From contig JAUYOG010000037.1 of the NCBI GenBank assembly GCA_030695945.1, positions 1 through 64,000 on the forward strand: a stretch of DNA of 64,000 nucleotides, given 5' to 3'. Origin of the DNA: Ramlibacter sp. GTDB taxonomy: Bacteria; Pseudomonadota; Gammaproteobacteria; Burkholderiales; Burkholderiaceae_C. Under the pieces are notes generated by a model, which was not told where the DNA came from, did no database searches, and worked only from the letters and a program-made list of their open reading frames with translations. Position 1 is the stretch's first letter. Each line of letters opens with the position of its first letter. Below, piece after piece: positions 17,251 through 26,954 of the stretch. A program made the position numbers and the translations under genes.

Positions 17251-17891
17251 TCACGCCTGGGGGGCCGGCGGCCGTTCGGAAAGGGCCTGCGCCACGCGGG
17301 GGGCGCTGCCACTGATCAACGTATAGAGCTTATCCGCGCCTGGCAATGGAACGTCCCGGGCGAACGCCGTGAATGCGAAACGCCTGTAGAGGCGGCTCAG
17401 CACGTGCGTGCAGGAGGCGTAAAGGCTGCCGATGTGCGTGTTCGCACAGGCGTAGCCGATCGCGAGAGACAGGCAATACCTCAGGGCTTCGACGTCGCTG
17501 CGGTGCTCGGGGGCCAGAACGAGCCTGCCGACCTCCCAGTCCGCGGGCGTGACCGCGGGTGCCGCCGTGCCCAGCTGCTTCAACAAGGTTTCCGTCAAGG
17601 TCAGCTGGTATCCCATGGGTACGATGCGAATGGTCCCTATGAGGTCCCCATCGAGTTCGAATGCGCAGACCACCCCGAGCTCGTCTCTTTTTTTTCGAGC
17701 ATGTGAAAATTCGAGCCCACGCCATTGTGCGCGGACAGGTCGATCTCGTCACGCAGATGGAGGATGGACCCGATTTCCGCGGGAGATCTCAGGCGCCGCA
17801 ATAAAACCGACTCCAGGCCCGAGGGCCGCATTGCGGGAGGCATCGCGCCGTACGAACGCGGCGCCGGTGAATGGCTGGTGTGGAGATTCAT
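17251..17891 (-). CDS. FeeM/LuxI-fold acyltransferase, interrupted by a frameshift
   Basis: Read across an A8 tract with a -1 shift, two frames join into one ~213-residue GNAT-type acyltransferase. Part 1 carries LLRRLRSPAEIGSILHLRDEI and NFHMLEKK. Part 2 continues RDELGVVCAFELDGDLIGTI and then WEVGRLVLAPEHR, the motif that in N-acyl amino acid synthases (FeeM) and LuxI-type synthases carries conserved Glu and Arg. Such enzymes join an acyl chain from acyl-ACP to an amine. As sequenced, frame 0 stops soon after the tract. The product would need ribosomal or transcriptional slippage, an on-phase variant, or a corrected assembly; otherwise this is a pseudogene. It sits 12 bases after the di-iron gene and runs up to the hybrid kinase. 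Confidence 0.65.
17688..17695 (-). other. A8 homopolymer at the acyltransferase frame break
   Basis: On the coding strand the codons read GAA AAA AAA GAG, which contains the heptamer A-AAA-AAA suited to a -1 slip. After the slip translation continues AGA GAC GAG CTC (Arg-Asp-Glu-Leu) into the conserved acyltransferase core. Adding one A would have the same effect. Sequencing under-call, phase variation, transcriptional slippage and programmed frameshifting all fit. Confidence 0.7.
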
Positions 17892-17903
17892 GGCGGCGGG
17901 CGG

Positions 17904-18626
17904 CTAGGGGTTCTTGCGGGCAACTTGCTCGAGCAGCTGCTCGGTCAGTGACAAGGTCGTGAGGCAAACCCGCCTCACGAGCTCGCGGTCCTGGGCGGAA
18001 ACGGCAAAACGCCCGATTGCGTCCTCCACCTGCAGGATGTGAACCTCGTCCGCCTCCGCGTGGGCGCCGAAGAACGTGACGTTTTTGCTCGTCAGTTTCA
18101 AATCGGCGCAAAGCTTGCGCAGCGGCTCCTGGATGTGGGCGTGCGCCCCCTCCGCCCAGAAGCTGTAACCCAGCCGCGCGACGGCACCGTACCGCAGCCC
18201 CACGTAGTAAAGATAGCCGATCAGCGCCTCCGTCGCCGGCAGGGGCGCGGCCACCAGGTCGGCCTCGTCGAGCAGGCCGATGCTTTTCAGGTCGTGCGTG
18301 ATCATCCGCTCGTGACCCAGTTCCTCTCCTGCGTGTTGATAGACGAACTTCAGCAGGCCCTCCGGCGCGGGCACGAACGCGGCGACAGCCTGGTTCATCG
18401 AGTTGTGGCGAGAATAGTGATAGACCTGCAGCAGCAGGTCCCGCCAGAGCGCGGCGGTGACGGGGGCCCCCATGACGCGCCGCCAGAACTCACCTTGCTT
18501 GATGCGGGCCCATTCCGCATCCACCGTTTGGCGCAGGGATTCGGTGAACGATGCGACTTCTGCCTGTGCGCCAGGCGCCGGGACGGTTGGATCTACGGTA
18601 CGGGAACGATTCGCAACGGCTGTCAT
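17904..18626 (-). CDS. Haem-oxygenase-like di-iron protein
   Basis: A 240-residue all-helical protein of the TenA/haem-oxygenase-like fold, annotated in relatives as iron-containing redox enzyme. Candidate ligands are E102-x2-H105 (EELGH), E159 (FWAEGAH) and H189-x3-D193-x2-H196 (HAEADEVH). This is the arrangement of haem-oxygenase-like di-iron oxidases such as UndA and CADD. Such enzymes use O2 to oxidise or decarboxylate fatty acids or amino acids. AGGGG lies seven bases before the ATG. It is the first gene of a set running through the acyltransferase and both kinases, behind a lux-box-like palindrome. A role in tailoring an acyl signal is inferred. Confidence 0.75.
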   Translation of the reverse strand: MTAVANRSRTVDPTVPAPGAQAEVASFTESLRQTVDAEWARIKQGEFWRRVMGAPVTAALWRDLLLQVYHYSRHNSMNQAVAAFVPAPEGLLKFVYQHAGEELGHERMITHDLKSIGLLDEADLVAAPLPATEALIGYLYYVGLRYGAVARLGYSFWAEGAHAHIQEPLRKLCADLKLTSKNVTFFGAHAEADEVHILQVEDAIGRFAVSAQDRELVRRVCLTTLSLTEQLLEQVARKNP

Positions 18627-18684
18627 GGGGGCACCCCTGTTAGATATATGCCTCCATTGAAGAGCTAATCGCGAATTCGCGTCA

Positions 18685-18716
18685 GCTCACCCCTGTCAAT
18701 GTTGACAGGGGTGAGC
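18685..18716. promoter_or_regulatory. Perfect 15-bp inverted repeat, lux-box-like operator
   Basis: GCTCACCCCTGTCAA and its exact reverse complement are separated by two bases. The inner CTGTC...GACAG matches the CTGnC...GnCAG pattern of lux boxes. On the minus strand a GATTAG hexamer lies about 15 bases past the palindrome; if it were a -10 element, the dyad centre would be near -42 from the transcription start, the usual place for LuxR-type activators. The centre is about 74 bases upstream of the di-iron gene start. It also follows the secA stop, but the two-base loop and lack of a T-run argue against a terminator. Confidence 0.65.
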
Positions 18717-18782
18717 CCCAAAATGGGCAGAAATTCCCATCGCCGGGCGCCGCCAAAGCAAAAAAATCCAATAAATGGCCGC

Positions 18783-21563
<2,781 letters not shown>

Positions 21564-21572
21564 GAATGCGAT

Positions 21573-21609
21573 GCTGCCCTGCCGGGCCTACTGGAGCCGG
21601 CAGGGCAGC
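21573..21609 (-). promoter_or_regulatory. Hairpin in the secA leader
   Basis: Thirteen-base perfect arms (GCTGCCCTGCCGG and its complement) flank an 11-base loop. The start-proximal arm contains AGGG, the only visible Shine-Dalgarno-like sequence near the secA start, about 14 bases upstream. Folding could hide it and tune secA translation. No T-run follows, so a terminator is unlikely. Confidence 0.5.
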
Positions 21610-21689
21610 GCAATCCCTTGTGTTGTCAGGATGAAATGGGGTTGCCGCGGCCCAAAGCAAGAGCCGGAAGCTGCGGCAAACCTGGGATT

Positions 21690-22646
21690 TTACCTGCGGG
21701 TGGAAGTCTTCAGCGGCCTGGTCGCCGCGACCGCCGGGAGATCGCGCCCGGCCGCCAGGAACCTCTGCGGATCCTGGGGGACGCCCCGCACCATCACCTC
21801 GAAGTGCAGGTGGGGCCCGGTGGACCGGCCGGTGGTGCCGACATCCGCGATTTTCTGGCCGCGCTTGACCAGGTCGCCGACCTTCACCCACACCCTCGAG
21901 GCGTGCGCGTACCGGGTGATCAGGTCGTTGCCGTGGTCGATCTCGACCATGTTGCCGTAGGCAGGGTGAACCTCCTGCGCGACCACGACGCCGCCCGCGG
22001 CCGCGAGGATCGGCGTGCCCGGCTCGGCCTGGAAATCCAGCCCGGTATGCAGCGCCGACCGCCCGGTGAATGGATCGATGCGCCAGCCGAATGAAGATCC
22101 GACATGACCTACCTGCACCGGCTGCTGGGTCGGAACCATCATGTTCCTGATCTTCTGGTCGAAGAGCCGGGACTCCATGACGGTGAGCAGGTCGGTGTGC
22201 TGGCTGGTCAACTGGTCGAGGTCGGACAGGGTCGCCTGCAGCTCCTCCATGGAAAGCGGGCGGCCGGAGACCAGCGCGCCGCCGCGGCCGGTGGAAACCT
22301 TGAGTTCGGCCGAGTTCACGCCGGCCAGCCCCGAGACGCGCTCCCCGAGGGCTTCCAGCTGCACGAGCTTGGCCTGCATCTCGCCGAGCCGGCGCGCCAT
22401 GGCGTCGAGGTTCTCGCGCATGAACCGGTCGCGCTGCTCGAACTCATCCTTCACGATGAGCTTGACGAGGGTGCCGACGACCGGCCAACCCTCGCGCGCG
22501 CCCTTGAGAAACACCCAGTGGTACAGGCTTGCCGCCGCCACCATCAACCCGAAGGAGAGGCCCAGGAAGGCCAGCACGAGCTTGGTGCCGCTGAGGTGGA
22601 CCGCGCGGCTCTTGGCCAGCCACGCATCCGTGATAATGAAATGCAC
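21690..22646 (-). CDS. M23 family metallopeptidase
   Basis: A 318-residue cell-wall endopeptidase. A cytoplasmic N-terminus (HFIITDAWLAKSRAVHLSG) is followed by a single membrane helix around residues 21-46, then a helical region of ~100 residues (LDAMARRLGEMQAKLVQLEA) and a LytM/M23 domain. Zinc and catalytic motifs are SSFGWRIDPFTG, HTGLDF and the HLHFE signature. The start is a GTG. It probably acts in the periplasm on peptidoglycan or as a divisome regulator of amidases. It lies directly upstream of secA and is divergent from a DciA-like gene with only 12 bases between starts. Confidence 0.92.
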   Translation of the reverse strand: MHFIITDAWLAKSRAVHLSGTKLVLAFLGLSFGLMVAAASLYHWVFLKGAREGWPVVGTLVKLIVKDEFEQRDRFMRENLDAMARRLGEMQAKLVQLEALGERVSGLAGVNSAELKVSTGRGGALVSGRPLSMEELQATLSDLDQLTSQHTDLLTVMESRLFDQKIRNMMVPTQQPVQVGHVGSSFGWRIDPFTGRSALHTGLDFQAEPGTPILAAAGGVVVAQEVHPAYGNMVEIDHGNDLITRYAHASRVWVKVGDLVKRGQKIADVGTTGRSTGPHLHFEVMVRGVPQDPQRFLAAGRDLPAVAATRPLKTSTRR

Positions 22647-22658
22647 CGCAATCCCCTC

Positions 22659-22982
22659 ATGTCAACGCCTTCAGCCAACCGACGCCTGCATCCCGTCACG
22701 GTGCAGCAAGCCGCCGAAGACTCGCCCACGCTGGCGAGGCTGGCGCAGCTCGCGCGTGAATCGGGCGAACGGCTGAAAGCTGTCGAATCCTTGATCCCTG
22801 GACCGCTGCGTTCCGCCGTCAGGGCGGGACCGATCGATGGTCCCGCGTGGTGCCTGCTGGTGGACAGCAACGCCGCGGCCGCCAAACTAAGGCAGGTGAT
22901 CCCTGCTCTGGTAGCTCATCTTTGCGACCGGGGTTGGCAGGTTACCTCAATTCGCCTGAAGGTCCAAACGGGCCAAAGGTAA
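22659..22982 (+). CDS. DUF721 / DciA-like protein
   Basis: A 107-residue protein of the DUF721 family, whose best known member DciA assists loading of the replicative helicase DnaB. The part from LARLAQLARESGERLKAVES to the C-terminus matches the KH-like core, including GPAWCLLVDSNAAAAKLRQV and a basic end. The start is the ATG giving MSTPSANRRL. The same divergent pairing with an M23 peptidase and secA is common in Burkholderiales (from memory, not checked). Confidence 0.75.
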   Translation: MSTPSANRRLHPVTVQQAAEDSPTLARLAQLARESGERLKAVESLIPGPLRSAVRAGPIDGPAWCLLVDSNAAAAKLRQVIPALVAHLCDRGWQVTSIRLKVQTGQR

Positions 22983-22997
22983 GCATTTGAAAGGCAT

Positions 22998-23354
22998 TCA
23001 CGCGGCCGGCGGCGGCGGTGCGGGGGGCCCGACGGGCCGGCCGGCGTCCCTCAAGGACCGTTCGATCGGCGCCAGCCGTTCGCCCACGGCCCGCAATTCG
23101 TCGTAGTGGCGAAACCGCTGGAGCCGGTCGCGCTCGCCCGCAAGCCGCGCCCGCACCGCATCCGACTGCCCTCGCAACCGCGCTGCCTCCTGCTGCAAGG
23201 CGCCCGCCTGCTCGTCGCTCATGATGGGCCGCGGGGTCGGGGGCTTGCCGACGGCGTCCAGCCAGGAGCCATGGGACCACGAGCTTGGGGACCACGAGCT
23301 CATGGAGGAACACCCCGCCAACAAGGCGGCGGCGAGGCAAATGGCCGGCTTCAT
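22998..23354 (-). CDS. Small lipoprotein of unknown function
   Basis: A 118-residue protein with a clear lipoprotein signal (ICLAAALLAGCSS, Cys15). The mature part begins with a Ser/Trp-rich stretch (SSWSPSSWSHGSW), continues into a helical coiled-coil-like segment (EQAGALQQEAARLRGQSDAV) and ends in a Pro/Ala tail (GPPAPPPPAA). No known domain was recognised. It lies alone between the DciA-like gene and tRNA-Thr. Confidence 0.7.
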   Translation of the reverse strand: MKPAICLAAALLAGCSSMSSWSPSSWSHGSWLDAVGKPPTPRPIMSDEQAGALQQEAARLRGQSDAVRARLAGERDRLQRFRHYDELRAVGERLAPIERSLRDAGRPVGPPAPPPPAA

Positions 23355-23373
23355 GATTGATCTCCCGCAAGGA

Positions 23374-23448
23374 TGGTGCCGATTGTCGGATTCGAACTGA
23401 CGACCTACCGCTTACAAGGCGGTTGCTCTACCCCTGAGCTAAATCGGC
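23374..23448 (-). tRNA. tRNA-Thr (anticodon TGT)
   Basis: A 75-base cloverleaf including an encoded CCA end. The acceptor pairs GCCGATT with AATCGGC, the D arm is GCTC...GAGC, the anticodon stem is ACCGC/GCGGT around loop CTTGTAA, and the T arm is GTCAG-TTCGAAT-CCGAC. The anticodon TGT reads ACA and other Thr codons. Confidence 0.97.
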
Positions 23449-23487
23449 GGGTGGCAAGAATTCTAGACGCCGCGCGCGGCCGAGGGT

Positions 23488-24003
23488 TCACTTGACGCGC
23501 TTGAGCGCGGGGCGGGGGCCGTTCGGCGGGCGCGGCGGCTCGCCATCGGGCCCGACGTCGGCGGCGCCGGGCTCGGGCGTGACGAGCTGGACCACCTTGG
23601 CGTCGTCATCGACCATGCCGCCCGCAGCGGAGACGCTCGAGAGCGGCGAGGGGCGGGTGGGAGGCTCCTCGGTGGCGCCGGGAACGGGCACGGGGAATGC
23701 CATGCCTTGGCCGTTCTCGCGGGCGTAGATGGCGATGACCCGGTTGACGGGCACCATGATCTCGCGCGCCGAGCCGGCGAAGCGCGCCTTGAACTCGATG
23801 AAGTCGTTGCCGAGCTTGAGCGAACTGGTCGCGTCGAAACTGATGTTCAGCACGATCTCGCCGTTCTTCACGTACTCGCGCGGGACCTGCACGCTGTCGT
23901 CCACCAGCACCGCGACATAAGGCGTGAGCCCGTTGTCGGTGCACCAGTCATAAAGGGCCCGGATCAGGTACGGGCGGGTGGACGTCGATTCGAGTGCGTT
24001 CAT
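23488..24003 (-). CDS. sspB: ClpXP protease specificity-enhancing factor
   Basis: A 171-residue SspB, the adaptor that delivers ssrA-tagged proteins to ClpXP. The substrate-binding domain runs from STRPYLIRALYDWCTDNGLT through VNRVIAIYARENGQGM. A long low-complexity linker follows, and the extreme C-terminus RPALKRVK matches the ClpX-binding XB peptide of the E. coli protein. The start is the ATG giving MNALES. It is paired with sspA just upstream, the normal order. Confidence 0.95.
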   Translation of the reverse strand: MNALESTSTRPYLIRALYDWCTDNGLTPYVAVLVDDSVQVPREYVKNGEIVLNISFDATSSLKLGNDFIEFKARFAGSAREIMVPVNRVIAIYARENGQGMAFPVPVPGATEEPPTRPSPLSSVSAAGGMVDDDAKVVQLVTPEPGAADVGPDGEPPRPPNGPRPALKRVK

Positions 24004-24026
24004 TCGAAAAACTGCGGGGCTTCGCC

Positions 24027-24638
24027 TTACTTGCGCATCACCTTCTCGGACGGGGTCAGCGCTTCGATGTAGGCCGGGCGCGAGAAGATGCGCTCGGCGT
24101 ACTTGAGCAGCGGCGCCGCGTTCTTGGACAGCTCGATGCCATAGTAATCCAGGCGCCACAGCAGCGGGGCAATGGCGACGTCGAGCATGGAAAAGTTCTC
24201 GCCCAGCATGTACTTGTTCTTCAGGAACACGGGCGCGAGCTGCGTCAGGCGGTCACGGATGTGCGCGCGCGCCTTCTCCAGCGCCTTCTCGTTGCTCTTG
24301 GCGGCGCGCGACTCGAGCGTGCTCACGTGCACGAAGAGCTCCTTCTCGAAGTTGAGCAGGAACAGCCGCACCCGCGCGCGGTCGACCGGATCCCCGGGCA
24401 TCAGCTGGGGATGCGGGAAGCGCTCGTCGATGTACTCGTTGATGATGTTCGACTCGTACAGGATCAGGTCGCGCTCGACCAGGATGGGAACCTGGCCGTA
24501 CGGGTTCATCACGTTGATGTCTTCCGGCTTGTTGTACAGGTCGACGTCGCGGATTTCGAAGTCCATGCCCTTTTCGAACAGCACGAAGCGGCAGCGGTGG
24601 GAGAAAGGGCAGGTGGTTCCCGAATACAAGACCATCAT
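24027..24638 (-). CDS. sspA: Stringent starvation protein A
   Basis: A 203-residue protein with a glutathione-transferase fold that binds RNA polymerase in stress responses. The N-terminal thioredoxin-like domain starts MMVLYSGTTCPFSHRCRFVL; then follow NPYGQVPILVERD and the helical domain with FSMLDVAIAPLLWRLDYYGI. It lies downstream of petABC behind an intrinsic terminator, so it needs its own promoter or read-through. The petABC-sspA-sspB order is characteristic of betaproteobacteria. Confidence 0.95.
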   Translation of the reverse strand: MMVLYSGTTCPFSHRCRFVLFEKGMDFEIRDVDLYNKPEDINVMNPYGQVPILVERDLILYESNIINEYIDERFPHPQLMPGDPVDRARVRLFLLNFEKELFVHVSTLESRAAKSNEKALEKARAHIRDRLTQLAPVFLKNKYMLGENFSMLDVAIAPLLWRLDYYGIELSKNAAPLLKYAERIFSRPAYIEALTPSEKVMRK

Positions 24639-24650
24639 GATGAAGGCTCC

Positions 24651-24689
24651 TTAAATCAAAAAGAGTGGGCCGACAGGGCAGCCCACTCT
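24651..24689 (-). terminator. Intrinsic terminator after petC
   Basis: On the minus strand a nine-base-pair stem (AGAGTGGGC with GCCCACTCT) closes a 10-base loop and is followed by TTTTTGATTT. It lies about 40 bases past the petC stop and just before sspA, so it should end most petABC transcripts. Confidence 0.8.
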
Positions 24690-24729
24690 GCAAGGACGCG
24701 CGCCCGGCAACGCCGGACCGCGTTTCTCC

Positions 24730-25485
24730 TTAGATATTTTTCCAGAAGGCCGCGTTCAGGCGCCAGGCGAAGATCGTGAAGACGCCCAGGAACAGCAGCA
24801 CCCAGACACCGACACGCACGCGCGAGTTCTGCGCCGGCTCGGCCATCCACTGCAGGTAGCCCACCAGGTCGGCGACCGCCGCGTCGTACTGCAGCGGCGT
24901 CATGGCGCCGGGGCTGAGCTGCTTCCAGCCCTTGAAGACCTTGACCTCGTGGCCGTTTTCCTGGCGCGTCTCGAACTGCGGCTCGCGCTCGCCCTGCAAT
25001 TCCCACAGCACGTGCGGCATGCCGACGCTCGGAAACACGAGGTTGTTCCAGCCCGTGGCCTTGGTCGGGTCGCGGTAGTAAGTGCGCAGGTAGGTGTAGA
25101 GGTAGTCGGCGCCGGTGCCGCCGTGGCCGGAGCGCGAGCGGGCAATGAGGGTGAGGTCCGGCGGGTTGGCGCCGAACCACTCCTTGGCCTGCTTCGGGTC
25201 GATCGCGGCCTTCATGGTCTCGCCGACCTTGTCGGTCGAAAACAGCAAGTTGTCCTTGATCTGCTGGTCAGTGAGGCCGATGTCGCGCAGGCGGTTGAAG
25301 CGCATGTAAGCCGCGGAGTGGCAGCTCAGGCAGTAGTTGACGAACACCTTGGCGCCGTTCTGCAGCGACGGCAGGTCGTTCAGCTTGTTGGGGGCCTTGT
25401 CCCAGGCCACGGTGTCCGCACCGGCAGCCTGCGCGCCCACGGCGAACCCGAGGGCCGCGATCAGGGTGAAGAGGATTTTTTTCAT
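24730..25485 (-). CDS. petC: Ubiquinol-cytochrome c reductase, cytochrome c1
   Basis: A 251-residue cytochrome c1. It has a Sec signal peptide (ILFTLIAALGFAVGAQA), the haem c site C52-x2-C55-H56 (YCLSCHSAAYMRF), the distal-Met region VFPSVGMPHVLW, and a C-terminal membrane anchor (VGVWVLLFLGVFTIFAWRL). It carries electrons from the Rieske protein to soluble cytochrome c in the periplasm. It is the last gene of petABC. Confidence 0.97.
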   Translation of the reverse strand: MKKILFTLIAALGFAVGAQAAGADTVAWDKAPNKLNDLPSLQNGAKVFVNYCLSCHSAAYMRFNRLRDIGLTDQQIKDNLLFSTDKVGETMKAAIDPKQAKEWFGANPPDLTLIARSRSGHGGTGADYLYTYLRTYYRDPTKATGWNNLVFPSVGMPHVLWELQGEREPQFETRQENGHEVKVFKGWKQLSPGAMTPLQYDAAVADLVGYLQWMAEPAQNSRVRVGVWVLLFLGVFTIFAWRLNAAFWKNI

Positions 25486-25503
25486 GTCTTGCGGTCCTGG
25501 CGA

Positions 25504-26943
25504 TCAGTGCGCGGCGTAGGTGATCCGCTCGGGCACGGGCTTGAACTCGCCCAGCCGGCTCCACCAGGGCATCAGCAGGAAGAAACCGAAATAGAACAGC
25601 GTGCCCAGCTGCGAGATGCGCTCGCCCGCCGGGGACGGCGGCTGCACGCCCAGGTAGCCCAGCACGACGAAGTCGACGATGAACACCGCCAGCATCCACT
25701 TGTGCCAGCCCGGCCGGTAGCGAATGGACTTGACGGGACTCTTGTCCAGCCAGGGCAGGAAGAACAGGATGACGACGGAGGCGCCCATCACGACGACGCC
25801 CCAGAATTTCGCGTCGATGCCCTGCAGCAGGCCGACGCCGGTGAAGCCGAAGGCGTTGAACATCCACAGGAACGCAACGGCCACCAGCACCAGCGCGCCC
25901 TTCACGGCGCCCGACGCGCGTGTCTTGAGGATGACGAACAGCACGGCGAGCACCAGGATCAGGGACAGCGCGTACATCATCTCCGTGGTGATGGCGCGCA
26001 GCATCGAGTAGTAGGGCGTGAAGTACCACACCGGCGCGATGTGCGCGGGCGTCTTCAGCGGGTCGGCCGGGATGAAGTTGTTGTACTCGAGGAAGTAGCC
26101 GCCGAGTTCCGGCGCGAAGAAGATGATGGCGGTGAACACCATCAGGAACACCGCGACGCCGAAGATGTCGTGCACCGTGTAGTACGGATGGAACGGGATG
26201 CCGTCCAGCGGCTTGCCGTTGGCGTCCTTCGGGCCGGCCTTGATCTCGATGCCGTCCGGGTTGTTCGAGCCGACGTCGTGCAACGCGAAGATGTGCGCGA
26301 CCACCAGGCCCAGCAGCACCAGCGGCACCGCGATGACGTGGAAGGCGAAGAAGCGGTTGAGCGTGGCGTCGCCCACCACGTAGTCGCCGCGGATCCACTC
26401 GGAAAGGTCCGGGCCGATGAAGGGGATGGCGGAGAACAGGTTGATGATCACCTGCGCGCCCCAGTAGGACATCTGGCCCCACGGCAGCAGGTAGCCCATG
26501 AAGGCCTCGGCCATCAGCACCAGGAAGATCGCGCAGCCGAAGAGCCAGACCAGCTCGCGCGGCTTGCGGTAGCTGCCGTAGATCAGGCCGCGGTACATGT
26601 GCAGGTACACCACGACGAAGAACGCCGAGGCGCCGGTGGAGTGCATGTAGCGGATCAGCCAGCCCCACGGCACGTCGCGCATGATGTACTCGACCGAGCC
26701 GAACGCCGCAGCGGCGTCGGGCTTGTAGTGCATCGTGAGGAAGATGCCGGTGACGATCTGGAGCACCAGCACGAGCATCGCGAGCGAGCCGAAGAAGTAC
26801 CAGAAGTTGAAATTCTTCGGCGCGTAGTACTCCGACATGTGGTCGCGGTACGCGGCCCCGGCGGTGGGAAAGCGGTTGTCGAACCAGTTCACCAGCTTCG
26901 CGGTGGCGGTGGCGTTGGGGGAGATTTCCTTGAATTCAGCCAT
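25504..26943 (-). CDS. petB: Ubiquinol-cytochrome c reductase, cytochrome b
   Basis: A 479-residue, eight-helix cytochrome b with the haem- and quinone-site motifs VPWGWLIRYMHSTGASAFF, LPWGQMSYWGAQVI and HIAPVWYFTPYYSMLRA. The Qo-site ef-loop tetrapeptide is PVWY rather than the textbook PEWY; I recall PVWY from other betaproteobacteria, so it is probably a lineage trait. It forms the bc1 core with petA and petC. The start lies 11 bases after the petA stop. Confidence 0.97.
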   Translation of the reverse strand: MAEFKEISPNATATAKLVNWFDNRFPTAGAAYRDHMSEYYAPKNFNFWYFFGSLAMLVLVLQIVTGIFLTMHYKPDAAAAFGSVEYIMRDVPWGWLIRYMHSTGASAFFVVVYLHMYRGLIYGSYRKPRELVWLFGCAIFLVLMAEAFMGYLLPWGQMSYWGAQVIINLFSAIPFIGPDLSEWIRGDYVVGDATLNRFFAFHVIAVPLVLLGLVVAHIFALHDVGSNNPDGIEIKAGPKDANGKPLDGIPFHPYYTVHDIFGVAVFLMVFTAIIFFAPELGGYFLEYNNFIPADPLKTPAHIAPVWYFTPYYSMLRAITTEMMYALSLILVLAVLFVILKTRASGAVKGALVLVAVAFLWMFNAFGFTGVGLLQGIDAKFWGVVVMGASVVILFFLPWLDKSPVKSIRYRPGWHKWMLAVFIVDFVVLGYLGVQPPSPAGERISQLGTLFYFGFFLLMPWWSRLGEFKPVPERITYAAH

Positions 26944-26954
26944 GTTTCCCGTCC

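Noticed and set aside
18670..18681. Perfect 12-bp palindrome CGCGAATTCGCG next to the lux-box-like site
   Set aside because: Short self-complementary GC-flanked sequences arise easily; no second copy or promoter role was seen.
18685..18716. Interpretation of the perfect palindrome as a secA terminator
   Set aside because: There is no T-run after the stem and the two-base loop is too tight; operator symmetry and promoter spacing fit better, though a dual role cannot be excluded.
25504..26943. PVWY instead of PEWY in cytochrome b as a possible defect
   Set aside because: I recall PVWY from other betaproteobacterial bc1 complexes, so it is probably a lineage variant, not a loss of function.
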